Positions 7,293-17,192 are shown, counted from the first letter of the stretch. The stretch is 51,335 bases of DNA from an uncultured Acetatifactor sp. (GCA_947627535.1 CANQWM010000017.1:1-51335), one strand, 5' to 3'. Numbers and translations: made by a program. Notes: a model not told the origin generated them from the letters alone.

Positions 7293-8660
7293 TCATATTG
7301 CGCTTCCGTATGGAATTTGTATTGTAACTTTCGCACCGCCCGAAGCAGCGGAATTTTCTAAAATGATTTCCCCGTTATGCTTTTTTGCTATAGATGCCGC
7401 AACATACAAGCCGATACCATAATGAGATTTTGAGCTTCGACTATCATCATCCATAAAGAATTGTTCCGTTGCGTGTTTCAAGGCTTCGTCAGAGAATCCC
7501 TGCCCGGTATCTGTAATCACAAAAGAAAGTTCGCTGTTATGCTCCAGTATTTCAAAAGCAACATTTCCTCCTTGCGGGGTGTGTTCGACTGCGTTTGAAA
7601 GCACGTTGACGAGCATCCTTATAAGCAAATCGTGATCTGCTGTAATATATTCGGGAGACTGCACACAATCCCATAGCAAGGTAATATTGTTCACCGCACA
7701 CAGGCCATCAATTTGCTTTTTTAACTCCTGAAGCAAAGAACCCATATTGATCTTTTGCATACAAGGTTGGTAGCTGTCCCACGATTTTGTAGCCTCAATC
7801 AAGGTCTGCACATAGTCTTGCATCTGTAAGGAGCTGTTCTCAATGTATTCCGCGCACTCCTTCTGCTTCGTGGAAAGCGGAGTTTCAAAAAGCAACTCCG
7901 TATTGCCACGGATAATGGTAAGCGGTGTTTTCAAATCGTGTGCTAAAGCGGAAAGCTGCTCTTGCCGCATCTTATCGTCATACCACTGTTTGGAAAGAGA
8001 TTGTTTCAATGCAAGTCTCATGTGACCCAGCGCGTCCAATGCCCGGTCAACTTCAAATAGTCTGCTCCTTTGAATTTCAAAATTTAAGTCTTGCTGCTCA
8101 ATTTTGTGAACGACAACAAGCAATCGATCAATCTTTTTCCCAAGATATCTGCCAAAAATAAAGGAGATGACGATCAGGGAAATCAGTATTTCCAGTAAGA
8201 TAATGATGATCAGAAGCAGATCGACAGACGGAAATATGCTTCTCAGCATCTGATTTTCAAATTGAGCCGTCATGCGGTATCTTAAAATTAAAACGTCGGC
8301 TTTTCGATCTATGACTGAATAAAGATACGGATGGTCGCCTGGCCGCCCGTTTTCCATACAGACATTCCAGACGGAAATGCTTTTTTCCGGTGCGATCGTA
8401 CCCGTTTTATACTGCCCGTCCTTTGTGAATAAAGCATACTCACAGAGGAACGGTATATCCTTCTCTGTAAGCTGTTCTGCGGACTGCAGGTTTCCCTTTG
8501 CGGTTTCTATCTCGGCGCTCACACGGTTCAGGGGATAAATGAAGCTCTGCCTCACACCCCAGAGGTAAGCCCCCACGTTGACAACAATGACAATAAAAAC
8601 AGCAAACGCGAGGGACAACGCATGCCGCATAAATACCGAACGAAGTTTTTTTACACCCAT
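7293..8660 (-). CDS. Sensor histidine kinase of a lantibiotic-resistance-type system
   Basis: 455 residues. Two membrane helices (about 13-35 and 147-172) flank an extracellular domain of roughly 110 residues. A HAMP-like linker, the phosphorylation site ALAHDLKTPL, the N box NVLSNAVEHT and the G boxes DTGQGF and YGIGLYVA follow. All residues needed for autophosphorylation are present. The ATG overlaps the last codons of the response regulator gene by 10 bases. The genes upstream encode an immunity-type ABC transporter, so the kinase probably senses an antimicrobial peptide and switches on that transporter, as CprK does in Clostridioides difficile. The ligand is not known. Confidence 0.9.
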   Translation of the reverse strand: MGVKKLRSVFMRHALSLAFAVFIVIVVNVGAYLWGVRQSFIYPLNRVSAEIETAKGNLQSAEQLTEKDIPFLCEYALFTKDGQYKTGTIAPEKSISVWNVCMENGRPGDHPYLYSVIDRKADVLILRYRMTAQFENQMLRSIFPSVDLLLIIIILLEILISLIVISFIFGRYLGKKIDRLLVVVHKIEQQDLNFEIQRSRLFEVDRALDALGHMRLALKQSLSKQWYDDKMRQEQLSALAHDLKTPLTIIRGNTELLFETPLSTKQKECAEYIENSSLQMQDYVQTLIEATKSWDSYQPCMQKINMGSLLQELKKQIDGLCAVNNITLLWDCVQSPEYITADHDLLIRMLVNVLSNAVEHTPQGGNVAFEILEHNSELSFVITDTGQGFSDEALKHATEQFFMDDDSRSSKSHYGIGLYVAASIAKKHNGEIILENSAASGGAKVTIQIPYGSAI

Positions 8661-9310
8661 TTATAACCCACTCCCCATACCGTTTCTATCGGAGCGACAT
8701 GATAAGCAGCCAGTTTCCCACGAATATTTTTGATATGCGTGGAAATAACAGAATTGTCGCTTTCACCGTCAAGGCCAAAAACAGCCTCATAGATTTGTTC
8801 TCTCGTAAATGTTTGCCCGTGATGGAGCGCCAGATATTCGCAGATCTCATATTCACTTTTGGTGAATGGAAGTTTTTTCCCCTGTGTCTCCGCTTCTTTG
8901 GCATTGATTTGAAACACTATGCCGGAGATGGAAAAAGAGTTTTTCTTTTCCCTTGTATCACGCCGCAAATGGGCATTTACCCTCGCCCGCAGCTCAGCCG
9001 TTCCAAACGGTTTTGTAATGTAATCATCAGCGCCCAGCCCTAATCCACGCACAATATCGGGCTCTTGTATTTTTGCCGTCAGAAAAATAATGGGACAATC
9101 CACACAGGAACGAATCTGCCGGCAAATTTCGAACCCGTCCAGCCCTGGCATCATAATATCCAGCAAAATAAGGTCAAATTTTGAAAAGTTCATATGAAGG
9201 ACTTCACTTGTATCTGATATAAGGGTAATAAAGTGTTGATCCTTTTCCAGCACACGTCGGATAAGCTGGAGCATAGCAGGTTCGTCGTCTATCACTAAAA
9301 TATGCGCCAT
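8651..9310 (-). CDS. OmpR/PhoB-type response regulator
   Basis: 219 residues. The receiver domain starts HILVIDDEPAML, the phosphoacceptor Asp lies in LILLDIMMPGLDG, and the conserved Lys in DDYITKPFG. The winged-helix output domain contains FTKSEYEICEYL and TVWGVGYKWV. The ATG at 9310 is chosen over upstream codons because AGGGGTGGG precedes it and the family starts at this point. It is coupled to the kinase gene by overlap, and the ABC genes lie upstream on the same strand, so all five probably share one transcript. The expected target is the promoter ahead of the ATPase gene. Confidence 0.9.
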   Translation of the reverse strand: MAHILVIDDEPAMLQLIRRVLEKDQHFITLISDTSEVLHMNFSKFDLILLDIMMPGLDGFEICRQIRSCVDCPIIFLTAKIQEPDIVRGLGLGADDYITKPFGTAELRARVNAHLRRDTREKKNSFSISGIVFQINAKEAETQGKKLPFTKSEYEICEYLALHHGQTFTREQIYEAVFGLDGESDNSVISTHIKNIRGKLAAYHVAPIETVWGVGYKWV

Positions 9311-9395
9311 TGTCCCACCCCTCTCTTCAATCGTATATGATCCTTGCCCCAAACGGTGTCAAAGCCAGCTTTGCAATTTTGAAGCTATCCCCACT

Positions 9396-10142
9396 TCAAT
9401 CAGAAGATATTCCACTGTATCGTGAAAACCAAAATGGCACTAAGCCTATTATACCACAGGTGGCAGCGGTGCAAAAAATAATCCCTATTTGAATTTCACG
9501 ATTTCCCACAGATGGCAAATTGAATATGAAGATCAAGGCACTCTCTGCAAAGCGTATCCCTAAACCATAGGGAATAACAAACCACCGTCCAGTACCGATA
9601 CCTGTTTGGAGAAGGGCTGACAGCAAACTTCCCATTACGCCGATGCTGATTCCGAGGTTTCTCCCAAAGCGGAACGCTAATATCAGGTGCAGACCGTATA
9701 TCATAATATTACTTGCCCAAAGCACAATGGGAATAAAAACAAAGAATTTCACCGGAAGTTTAATTCCCGTAATATAGGAAAACGGAACCCCAAATAAAAC
9801 GGTGCTAAGTGCAACGGAAAACAAACCCGATAAAAGCAGGATAGCAAATTTTGAGAAAATAGTCTTTCTGCGGTCTGGGAGCGTGAGCATATTTTGGAAA
9901 TGCCCCGCTTGTAATTCTTGCTCTGCAACAATCTGACAAACAATCGAGATCACAAAAGGAAACGCAATTGCAATTATTTGGACGAAAGCCGCCAGCTTAT
10001 TCAGTTCGCTGCTGGACGAGAAATGGGCATAAAGCAGCATAAGAACTGCTCCCAGGACAGGAAAGAGCAAATGAATCGCAAAATACCATGAGTGCCGCAG
10101 CTTATAAATGTCGCTTTTTAAATAACGGCAATATTCATTCAT
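9396..10142 (-). CDS. Lantibiotic-immunity ABC transporter permease, MutG/SpaG type
   Basis: 248 residues with about six membrane helices and the ABC-2-like layout of LanG permeases (N-terminal YCRYLKSDIYKLRHSW). It acts with the upstream permease and ATPase to expel lanthionine or similar peptides from the membrane. The ATG at 10142 follows AAGGGAGG and overlaps the end of the first permease gene by 8 bases. The assignment to the family rests on order (ATPase, E-type, G-type permease) and general sequence character. Confidence 0.8.
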   Translation of the reverse strand: MNEYCRYLKSDIYKLRHSWYFAIHLLFPVLGAVLMLLYAHFSSSSELNKLAAFVQIIAIAFPFVISIVCQIVAEQELQAGHFQNMLTLPDRRKTIFSKFAILLLSGLFSVALSTVLFGVPFSYITGIKLPVKFFVFIPIVLWASNIMIYGLHLILAFRFGRNLGISIGVMGSLLSALLQTGIGTGRWFVIPYGLGIRFAESALIFIFNLPSVGNREIQIGIIFCTAATCGIIGLVPFWFSRYSGISSD

Positions 10143-10866
10143 GGGTTCGGCCTCCCTTGGAAAACAATTTTAAGCTGCACCAAAAAACAACGAATGCAAA
10201 CATCAGGCTGATCATCAGGGCCGGAAGAACATATCCGCCCGATAAAAGAGGCGAACCGCTTTCAATCGGAATCCCGTTTGCGTGCACTTTGAAAAAGGGA
10301 CATACAATACGAGCCGGGATTGCATAAGGGACAAATAAGAACCATTCCGCTTCGGATCCAACAGCGGATAAAATCATGTTCGCAGCCATCGACACCAGGA
10401 CTGTTGGAATATAGCCCATGAAATTCACTAACAACATGATAAAAGGAATCTGCCATAAATAAGTCAGGAAAAGAAGCATACATCCAATCAGTCCATCCAG
10501 CGGGGAAACCGTAACCTCTGTCACAAAACCGACAGCAGTTGTTGAAAGCCACAGCAGAATGTTTGATACAAAAAGCAGGATAACTATTGCGGCCGTTTTT
10601 CCGAGCCAGATTTTATTAAATTGCACCGGCAGACAAACTATGTTCTGCATCCCGGTTTTTTTCTCTCGGACAATCATGCTTGCAGAACACAAAGCAACTA
10701 CAGGCGGTAAAATCATAAAATACCACCAGTTGTACGCCGAAAATTGAACATAGCTGCCACTTAGCAGATAACTCAACAAGAGTGTAACCAGGGGAGCAAA
10801 AACAACTAACTTCAAGGAAAAAGTGTGACGCATTTTCAGCAGTTCAGAGCGAATTATTCCAAGCAT
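10135..10866 (-). CDS. Lantibiotic-immunity ABC transporter permease, MutE/EpiE type
   Basis: 243 residues, about six membrane helices, starting LGIIRSELLKMRHTFSLKL as is typical of LanE permeases. The ATG at 10866 is preferred over the TTG one codon upstream. Its Shine-Dalgarno GGGGAGGG is formed by the last codons of the ATPase gene, so translation is tightly linked. It pairs with the G-type permease downstream. Confidence 0.8.
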   Translation of the reverse strand: MLGIIRSELLKMRHTFSLKLVVFAPLVTLLLSYLLSGSYVQFSAYNWWYFMILPPVVALCSASMIVREKKTGMQNIVCLPVQFNKIWLGKTAAIVILLFVSNILLWLSTTAVGFVTEVTVSPLDGLIGCMLLFLTYLWQIPFIMLLVNFMGYIPTVLVSMAANMILSAVGSEAEWFLFVPYAIPARIVCPFFKVHANGIPIESGSPLLSGGYVLPALMISLMFAFVVFWCSLKLFSKGGRTHE

Positions 10867-10869
10867 CAA

Positions 10870-11571
10870 TTAACCCTCCCCTCTGGTGTTGCCGACAACA
10901 TTCATAAAGACCCGTTCCAGATCTACATCTTTTTGAATCTCGTTTTCGTAGCCCAATTTCCCGTTTGAGAGAATACCAATGTGATCTACAATCAGCTCAA
11001 CCTCTGACAAAATATGACTGGATAAAATAACGGTAATTCCTTTCGTCGGGAAAGAACGAATCAGCTCACGCAGATCCTGAATACCGATGGGATCCAAGCC
11101 GTTTGTGGGCTCATCAAGAATTAGAAGTTTTGGCTGGGCCAGTAATGCGAGAGCAATGCCAAGGCGCTGCTTCATACCGAGGGAAAATTGCCCGGCTTTC
11201 TTTTTGCCGGTATTTTGAAGCTGCACAATTTCAAGCACTTCATTGATCCGGCTCTCCGGCAAATTCAGCGCAAGCGTTCTTGCCTTAAGATTTTCATAGG
11301 CTGTCAAATTTTCGTATAGCGGCGGCGTTTCAATCAAAGCCCCAATGCTATCCAAATCTTTGCGGCTCCATGGGTGTCCATCAAATTCGATCTCGCCGGA
11401 TGTTGGACACAGAATACCCGTAATCATCTTCAAGATGGTAGACTTCCCTGCTCCATTCGGCCCCAACAGCCCGTAAACAGAGTTTCTTTCAATGTGAATA
11501 TCCACATTGTTTACCGCTTTCTGCCCTTTGAATTTTTTGCAGAGGCCGGTTGTTTTCAAAATCGTATCCAT
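10870..11571 (-). CDS. Lantibiotic-immunity ABC transporter ATPase (LanF/BcrA type)
   Basis: 233 residues. Walker A is GPNGAGKST (37-45), the signature is FSLGMKQRLG, Walker B is LLILDEPTNGLDP and the switch His lies in LSSHIL. The LGMKQR form of the signature is usual for the immunity/bacitracin-resistance ATPases. It is the first gene of the five-gene unit. AAAGGAGGAAACG precedes the ATG. A TATAAT (minus strand, 11606-11601) upstream has no good -35 box, as expected for a promoter that needs the response regulator. Confidence 0.9.
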   Translation of the reverse strand: MDTILKTTGLCKKFKGQKAVNNVDIHIERNSVYGLLGPNGAGKSTILKMITGILCPTSGEIEFDGHPWSRKDLDSIGALIETPPLYENLTAYENLKARTLALNLPESRINEVLEIVQLQNTGKKKAGQFSLGMKQRLGIALALLAQPKLLILDEPTNGLDPIGIQDLRELIRSFPTKGITVILSSHILSEVELIVDHIGILSNGKLGYENEIQKDVDLERVFMNVVGNTRGEG

Positions 11572-11702
11572 ATAATCGTTTCCTCCTTTTGGATTGTGTC
11601 ATTATAATAGAATACAATTTTGAAGATTCCATGGAGATTGCAAAAATTAAAGGCCAGCGCTTTTTTGATAATAGTGCCCCAGGCAAACGGCACAATTCCT
11701 GC

Positions 11703-12086
11703 TTACTTATAGCTCTTCCTGAGACCCGCAGCAACCGCCTGAAACCAGTCCTTATCGCGCCAGCAGTCAAAAGAAGGATCGTCAAGCCCCTGGCCGTCAA
11801 AATGTTTAAGCAGAAGTTCCCTTTCGCTGATCGTGTGATTTTTGGTGATGTTATAGGCCTCTACCCGCTCTTTCTTTCTGATCTCTCCGACGCCCAAGAG
11901 ATCATCTACGGTGACGTTGTAGTAAGCCGCAATCCTTGGAAGCTGGCAGACGTCAGGCATAGACTCTCCGCGCTCCCATTTGCTCACCGCCTGAGAACTC
12001 ACGCACAGAAAGGACGCAAGCTCCTCCTGTGTGTTTCCCTTTTTGCGGCGTAGCTTTTGCAGGTTTCTGTCAAGAATGATATCCAT
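11703..12086 (-). CDS. XRE-type helix-turn-helix regulator
   Basis: 127 residues. The N-terminal 65 are a standard Cro/C1 helix-turn-helix (LQKLRRKKGNTQEELASFL, VSSQAVSKWERGESMPD, YYNVTVDDLLG). The C-terminal half (ERELLLKHFDGQGL, FDCWRDKDWFQAVAAGLR) matches nothing I recognise and may be a shortened partner domain. CAAGGAGAAG precedes the ATG. It sits between the immunity operon and a decayed transposase, so part of its surroundings has been lost. Confidence 0.8.
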   Translation of the reverse strand: MDIILDRNLQKLRRKKGNTQEELASFLCVSSQAVSKWERGESMPDVCQLPRIAAYYNVTVDDLLGVGEIRKKERVEAYNITKNHTISERELLLKHFDGQGLDDPSFDCWRDKDWFQAVAAGLRKSYK

Positions 12087-12158
12087 AACGCTTCTCCTTG
12101 TATCATGTATTGAACGGACGCCTGTTCTGATTCCATTATAAGCCTGCGCAGGATATTT

Positions 12159-12404
12159 TCAATGACGGCGCAGTTTGTTTTTGGTTGCAAAATGAAACTG
12201 TTGGTTGAAAGCTGCCGCAGCACTTCGCAAGATTCCGGTAATCCCTTCTTGCGTTTTACGGTAGGTTCTGGGTCTGTAGTAACCGTATTCGTAACAGAAT
12301 TCGTCAATCATTCCTTCAAGATTTTCCCTGACTTCACTGAGCAGATTGACGTCCTGTGGATAGCTGATGTTCTGCGGCGCAGCTCGCGTCGAGGATAACA
12401 TCAC
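12159..12404 (-). pseudogene. Decayed IS1182/IS5-type transposase fragment
   Basis: One frame reads NISYPQDVNLLSEVRENLEG and EYGYYRPRTYRK, the conserved middle of IS1182-like DDE transposases. The preceding codons in another frame read VILDASCA, the first catalytic Asp block (normally LDATCAP), so a frameshift lies near 12375. Both the N- and C-terminal parts are missing. The fragment begins at the stop codon of the ABC exporter gene, which marks a recombination junction. Confidence 0.65.
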
Positions 12405-14191
12405 ACATAATGCTCCTTTTGGAGATTATAAAATTCCCTGTATTCTTCAATTGATTCCATTAATTCTTTATGCGTTCCCAATCCTGCCAGTTTCCCATGA
12501 TTAAGAAATATGACTTTGTCCGCAGTCTTTGCTCCTGCAAGACAATGGGAAACAATAACGCTGATCAAATCACCTTTTTTTGATTCCAGTCCTCTGAATA
12601 TCTCCGATTCCGCATAGGGATCCAGTGAAGCCGTAGGTTCATCCAGCAGCCGAAGTGACGATTTACGATATAGTGCCCTTGCCACGGCAATTTTCTGTTT
12701 CTGCCCGCCGGAAAACTCTATTCCCTTCTCATCAAATTCTTTGCTTACGTATGTGTCTATACTAAAATTCGTTTCATCTTCCGTCTTTAACTCTGCCTCA
12801 GATAATGCTTTGATAATCTCGGCATCAACGGCCGGATCCTTTTGATCACTGAAAATGACATTTTCTCTCAACGATAACGCATAGGTAACAAAATCCTGGA
12901 AAGTTGCTGAAATCTGTTCCCGAAGGGACAGAAGGTCTATTTCCCGTATTGGTCTGTCATTGATTAAGATTTCTCCTTTTGAAGGCTCGTAAAATCCACA
13001 TAGTAATTTAACAATGGTCGATTTTCCCGATCCATTGCAGCCAACCAAAAAAACATTTTCACCTGAATGAAGGCTGAAACTTACGTCAGACAGCGCCTCC
13101 GCATCATTTCCCGGATAAGTAAATGACACATGTTCAAACGTAATGGAAGCAATTTTATCTATCTTTTCTCCGCCTCGCGCGCTTTCCTCATCATCCTCAA
13201 AGAAAGCTTTATATTCTCTGATTTTTTCATCATACGCAGTATATATGGCAAGATTCTCGGCAATCTCATTTGCTGAAATAATCAATGTTTCAAATACACT
13301 CATATAATAAGAATAATCACCTACCGTCAATTTTCGGGCAACGACGTCCAATATGATTTTTATCCCTGCCAAAGCCTGTAACGCTTTTTCTGGTAAGTCT
13401 GCCAATAAGGAGAGCCAATTATTCCTCGTCCCAAATCTATTTCCCCGATCATTTAATTCTTTTAATGCCTTGACGTATCTTTCGCAAATAATCTCATCGA
13501 TCCCATAATACTTCATTTCGATTGCCGTTTTTTTCCTAAATATCAAATCAAAATAATAGTTCTTTCTTTTTTCATCAAGCGCGATCTCCTTTTGATATTG
13601 ATATTCTTTTTCACGTCTTCTTTTTTCCCAAAATGCTTTCATAATGCAGCACAATACCAATAACAGAATAATCAGTGGATTATAAAGCATTATGATCGTA
13701 AAACTAATAAGCAGCGACAAAAGACTGCACATGGCCCGAACGGATCCAAAAACGATCTGTTGAAAATCTACAACATTATTCTTCCCGCGCCGAAACTTCT
13801 CATATTCCTGTGGAATGTCAAATGACGAAACATCAAGCAGCACTGCCTTTTCCATTACTCCTTTATTCAAATACATTAATAAATTTTGTATCTGAATAAC
13901 GCTTCTCTTTTGCGTCCAAAAAAACACAACGGAACTCATGCAAGAAGCAATCGCATACGCCGCTATCAATACCAGTAATATTGCAAAATGAAAACGCTCA
14001 CCCAAAAACCATTCTTGTACGGCATCCAGAATGACCTTTGTAATAAAGGATACTCCGATCGGCGTAATACTCATGACCAGTACCAAAACAGATAATATCA
14101 CAAAACTTTTGGGGTTAGCTTTCATTATCAGTGACATACAAAAATACATATTTTTGAATGTCATCTTAAATCTGTTTATCAATGTTTTCAA
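12401..14191 (-). CDS. ABC exporter half-transporter (membrane domain plus ATPase)
   Basis: 596 residues: an N-terminal six-helix membrane domain, then a nucleotide-binding domain with Walker A GCNGSGKST, Q-loop TFQDF, signature FSGGQKQKIAVAR, Walker B LRLLDEPTASLDP and switch His in IVSHC. The start is a TTG at 14191 with AAGGAAAG before it; no internal ATG has a comparable site. It lies 14 bases after the stop of the paired exporter gene, so the two probably form a heterodimer. Such pairs export drugs, lipids or peptides; the substrate is unknown. Its last codons touch a transposase remnant. Confidence 0.9.
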   Translation of the reverse strand: MKTLINRFKMTFKNMYFCMSLIMKANPKSFVILSVLVLVMSITPIGVSFITKVILDAVQEWFLGERFHFAILLVLIAAYAIASCMSSVVFFWTQKRSVIQIQNLLMYLNKGVMEKAVLLDVSSFDIPQEYEKFRRGKNNVVDFQQIVFGSVRAMCSLLSLLISFTIIMLYNPLIILLLVLCCIMKAFWEKRRREKEYQYQKEIALDEKRKNYYFDLIFRKKTAIEMKYYGIDEIICERYVKALKELNDRGNRFGTRNNWLSLLADLPEKALQALAGIKIILDVVARKLTVGDYSYYMSVFETLIISANEIAENLAIYTAYDEKIREYKAFFEDDEESARGGEKIDKIASITFEHVSFTYPGNDAEALSDVSFSLHSGENVFLVGCNGSGKSTIVKLLCGFYEPSKGEILINDRPIREIDLLSLREQISATFQDFVTYALSLRENVIFSDQKDPAVDAEIIKALSEAELKTEDETNFSIDTYVSKEFDEKGIEFSGGQKQKIAVARALYRKSSLRLLDEPTASLDPYAESEIFRGLESKKGDLISVIVSHCLAGAKTADKVIFLNHGKLAGLGTHKELMESIEEYREFYNLQKEHYV

Positions 14192-14205
14192 TTTTTCTTT
14201 CCTTC

Positions 14206-15984
14206 TTATTCATATTTTTCGGCCTGGAGCATGAATAATCTATGGTATTCCCCATGTAATTTCATCAATTGATCATGATTTCCCTTTTCCAGTACCCTTC
14301 CATCCGAAATAACGAATATATTATCCATTCCCTTAACGTTTCTTAATCTGTGAGATATAATAATCAGCCCTTTATCTTTGTAGTATTCTTCAAACTTGTG
14401 CATCAACGCATTCTCAGCATATGCATCAAGCGCAGCCGTCGGCTCATCCATGATCGGGAAATTGGCTGAAGAAAAAACACATCTGGCTATGGCAATTTTT
14501 TGTTCTTCTCCGCCGGAAAGTCCTCTTCCTGTGTCTGAAAAATCTTTTCCAATTTCACAATCAAGTTCGCAATCAATAGGAAAACCCGCATACTCCAGTG
14601 ATTTCTTGATTCTCTCGTCATTATTACGTTCTTCCCAATTGGAAAATACAACATTCTCCCGTAAGCTTACGGAAAAAATATTAAAGTCTTGAAAAGCCAC
14701 ACCAAAACATTTTCTAAGACTCTCAATAGAATATTCTTTCATGTCTGTTCCATCGATTAATATCTTACCTTTATCAGGATCATAAAACCTCAATAACAGT
14801 TTGATTACCGTTGTCTTTCCTGCCCCATTTAAGCCAATGATCGCATTCTTTTCATCATATTTGAAAAGGCAGGAAAATCCTTTGAGAACGTCTTTGTCAG
14901 TCCTGGGATACCTAAACCACACATTATCAAACTCGATCACCCTGGGGTTATTTAACACTATCGTTCCATTGTCCTTTACCACTGTTTCCATTCTAAGAAA
15001 CTCTCTGTACTTGTCATAAGCAAACATGTGTTGTTTAACGGCCGCTAATTCCTGAAACAAAGAATCTAAGTTGTTGATCAAGACTATGTATATCCCGATA
15101 AAATAAAGGAAATCACCAGGTTCGAGCACGCCTTTCGTTACGTCGATTACCAGTTTTACTCCGCCGGCAAATACCGCCAAAAAAGGCAAAGCCTTAGCCA
15201 AAGACTCTAACCATCCATACTTCCTGATTATTTTCTTTTTCCCATTTAGGAATCTGATCATTAACCCTTCGTATTTTGCTACTACATAATCAGTAAAATT
15301 ATATAGTCTTAGTTCTTTGGCAGACTCTTTTCCAAACACCAGCCTGCACCAATAGCTCATTTTTCTCGAGGCGTCACGATTTTTGCTGTCGTATTCCATC
15401 ATCTGGCCATCACATTTTCCTCTAAAGAAAATCGATGGAATCATTAACGTCAATATGGCGATAGCAACATACCATTGTGAGGAGAATATGATAACCAACG
15501 CCGGTATGATCATAAAAAGAGCTTTCACCAAAAACAACACTCTATATATAAAAAAACCCAGCATTCTTTTTGTGGAATTAACCTGTTCTAATTGATTATA
15601 AAACTGAGGGGAATCAAAAACAGAAATGTCTAACTCTTTACATTTCAGAACGATTCTTTCGTCGATATATTGCTGAAATCTGCTTAATCGCTTCTGTCCA
15701 AAATAATTGTCAATAATCTCGATGATCCCTTTAAAAACAATAATGACAGATGCAAAGATGATTAACATAATTATATATTTCGTATTGTTATTTGAAGTTT
15801 GGACTAATTCCAAATTCCAAACATTGTTAATGATCAAACGATTAAGCACTAAAACCTCATAATCCGCAGCAACTGACAAGCCACAAAAAACAAAGCCCAA
15901 AAATGTATATAAATAAGATGATTGAGCCGTCTCAGCAAATGCCATAAATCCTTTTTTCATTACACTCTCATTATTCCCGTTCAT
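14206..15984 (-). CDS. ABC exporter half-transporter, partner of the next gene
   Basis: 592 residues with the same architecture as its downstream neighbour. Walker A is GLNGAGKTT, the signature LSGGEEQKIAIAR (Glu instead of the usual Gln), Walker B FPIMDEPTAALDA and the switch His is in IISHR. Both ATP sites therefore look competent on this chain, with a slightly altered signature. The ATG at 15984 follows AGGAATAAA. The MerR regulator gene ends 51 bases upstream on the same strand with no terminator between, which suggests regulator and exporter are co-transcribed. Confidence 0.9.
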   Translation of the reverse strand: MNGNNESVMKKGFMAFAETAQSSYLYTFLGFVFCGLSVAADYEVLVLNRLIINNVWNLELVQTSNNNTKYIIMLIIFASVIIVFKGIIEIIDNYFGQKRLSRFQQYIDERIVLKCKELDISVFDSPQFYNQLEQVNSTKRMLGFFIYRVLFLVKALFMIIPALVIIFSSQWYVAIAILTLMIPSIFFRGKCDGQMMEYDSKNRDASRKMSYWCRLVFGKESAKELRLYNFTDYVVAKYEGLMIRFLNGKKKIIRKYGWLESLAKALPFLAVFAGGVKLVIDVTKGVLEPGDFLYFIGIYIVLINNLDSLFQELAAVKQHMFAYDKYREFLRMETVVKDNGTIVLNNPRVIEFDNVWFRYPRTDKDVLKGFSCLFKYDEKNAIIGLNGAGKTTVIKLLLRFYDPDKGKILIDGTDMKEYSIESLRKCFGVAFQDFNIFSVSLRENVVFSNWEERNNDERIKKSLEYAGFPIDCELDCEIGKDFSDTGRGLSGGEEQKIAIARCVFSSANFPIMDEPTAALDAYAENALMHKFEEYYKDKGLIIISHRLRNVKGMDNIFVISDGRVLEKGNHDQLMKLHGEYHRLFMLQAEKYE

Positions 15985-16034
15985 TTTATTCCTGTATGAC
16001 CATTCACAATATGTTTGCGTTAAGCAGACACTAC

Positions 16035-17105
16035 TTATTCTTCCTTTAAAAATACATAATAATCCGTATCATAGCCGCCCCAGCGATAATCACCGCTTTT
16101 CCATTCCATGATAAGGTATTCCCTGCCGTCTGCGTGCCTGATCTCGTAGGCGCAGGCGGTGCTGTTCCATTTCCGCAGTACATACCCTTTCGTCCAGACC
16201 TGCATTTCATCGCCCTGTATCCACTTTTCCCCATACAGAGATTCACAATGACCGCCCTCCGAAAATATGATTTCCTTAAAATAGAGGGGAAGCTTTTGGA
16301 TCCTGGAGAGGGCAAGTGCTCTGTCCTTTCCGGAGGAAGCATCAAGAAAGCCGCAGGCTTTCCATTTTCCGATCACCCTTTTATCGTTCAGAAAGGGTTT
16401 GTCGATGTCATCCTTCCGCGCAATCTCTTCAGCGGAATAGCGCCTGCTGTCGATCTTGCGCAGCACCATGGGGGTGGTTTCCCCTGTCTGGGGATAATCC
16501 ATGGATTTAAAGTAGATGGTCATATACAGACCGTCATCCCGCCTTTCCATGCGGTAATCATTGGCATAGCGGGCCGTTCCCGTATTCACCAGCAGCTTTC
16601 CCCTGGTCCATCCATAACACCAGTAGTATTCCCCATCGGGCAGAAAATAAAGACAATGATTTTTATCTCCCGGCAAAGGAGAAGGCGTCAGGCTGTCTTC
16701 TTCTCCCAGATACAGCCATTTGCCGATGACCTCCTCATCATTTTCAAAGGGAAGGTCGATCTCTTCAAACAAGGGCTTATAGCTTTGTTCCATACTTGTA
16801 CCTCCTGATATGTCTTTTTTAAGTTGCTCCAACATGCTCAGCTGCCGTTCCAGAACAGCTTTTCTTTTTTCAAATACTTCCGACAGCTCCACATCTGTAT
16901 ACAGAATCCGTTTGATTTCCGTGAGGGTAAAGCCCACCGCCTTTAACTGCCTGATCCGTTCAAAGAAAACAGCCTGAGACGGATCATAGTACCGATAGTT
17001 GGTGAACCTGTCAGTATACACAGGACGCAGTACGCCCACCTTGTCGTAATGCTGCAGGATGGAAATCCGGGTGCCGCATAATCTGGCAAAATCTCCAATC
17101 TTCAT
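16035..17105 (-). CDS. MerR family regulator with two similar C-terminal modules
   Basis: 356 residues. Residues 1-110 are a MerR winged helix and dimer helix (KIGDFARLCGTRISILQHYD, NYRYYDPSQA, GFTLTEIKRIL). Two modules of about 100 residues follow, each opening with a VIGKW motif (NDEEVIGKWLYLG and NDKRVIGKWKACG) and rich in Tyr/Trp strands (GEYYWCYGWTRGKLL; GEKWIQGDEMQVWTKGY). They look like duplicated beta-barrel ligand pockets. The ATG at 17105 follows AAGGAGAAG. The promoter has the stretched 19-base spacer typical of MerR-controlled genes. It probably regulates itself and the two ABC genes downstream, in response to an unknown, perhaps aromatic or lipophilic, compound. Confidence 0.85.
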   Translation of the reverse strand: MKIGDFARLCGTRISILQHYDKVGVLRPVYTDRFTNYRYYDPSQAVFFERIRQLKAVGFTLTEIKRILYTDVELSEVFEKRKAVLERQLSMLEQLKKDISGGTSMEQSYKPLFEEIDLPFENDEEVIGKWLYLGEEDSLTPSPLPGDKNHCLYFLPDGEYYWCYGWTRGKLLVNTGTARYANDYRMERRDDGLYMTIYFKSMDYPQTGETTPMVLRKIDSRRYSAEEIARKDDIDKPFLNDKRVIGKWKACGFLDASSGKDRALALSRIQKLPLYFKEIIFSEGGHCESLYGEKWIQGDEMQVWTKGYVLRKWNSTACAYEIRHADGREYLIMEWKSGDYRWGGYDTDYYVFLKEE

Positions 17106-17192
17106 TTTACTCTTCTCCTTATCGTTCTTCACAGGTGCGGCCAAAGGCGGCGAAAGGACTCGTCGTCTCACATAAGATATCTTACAAGGCAC

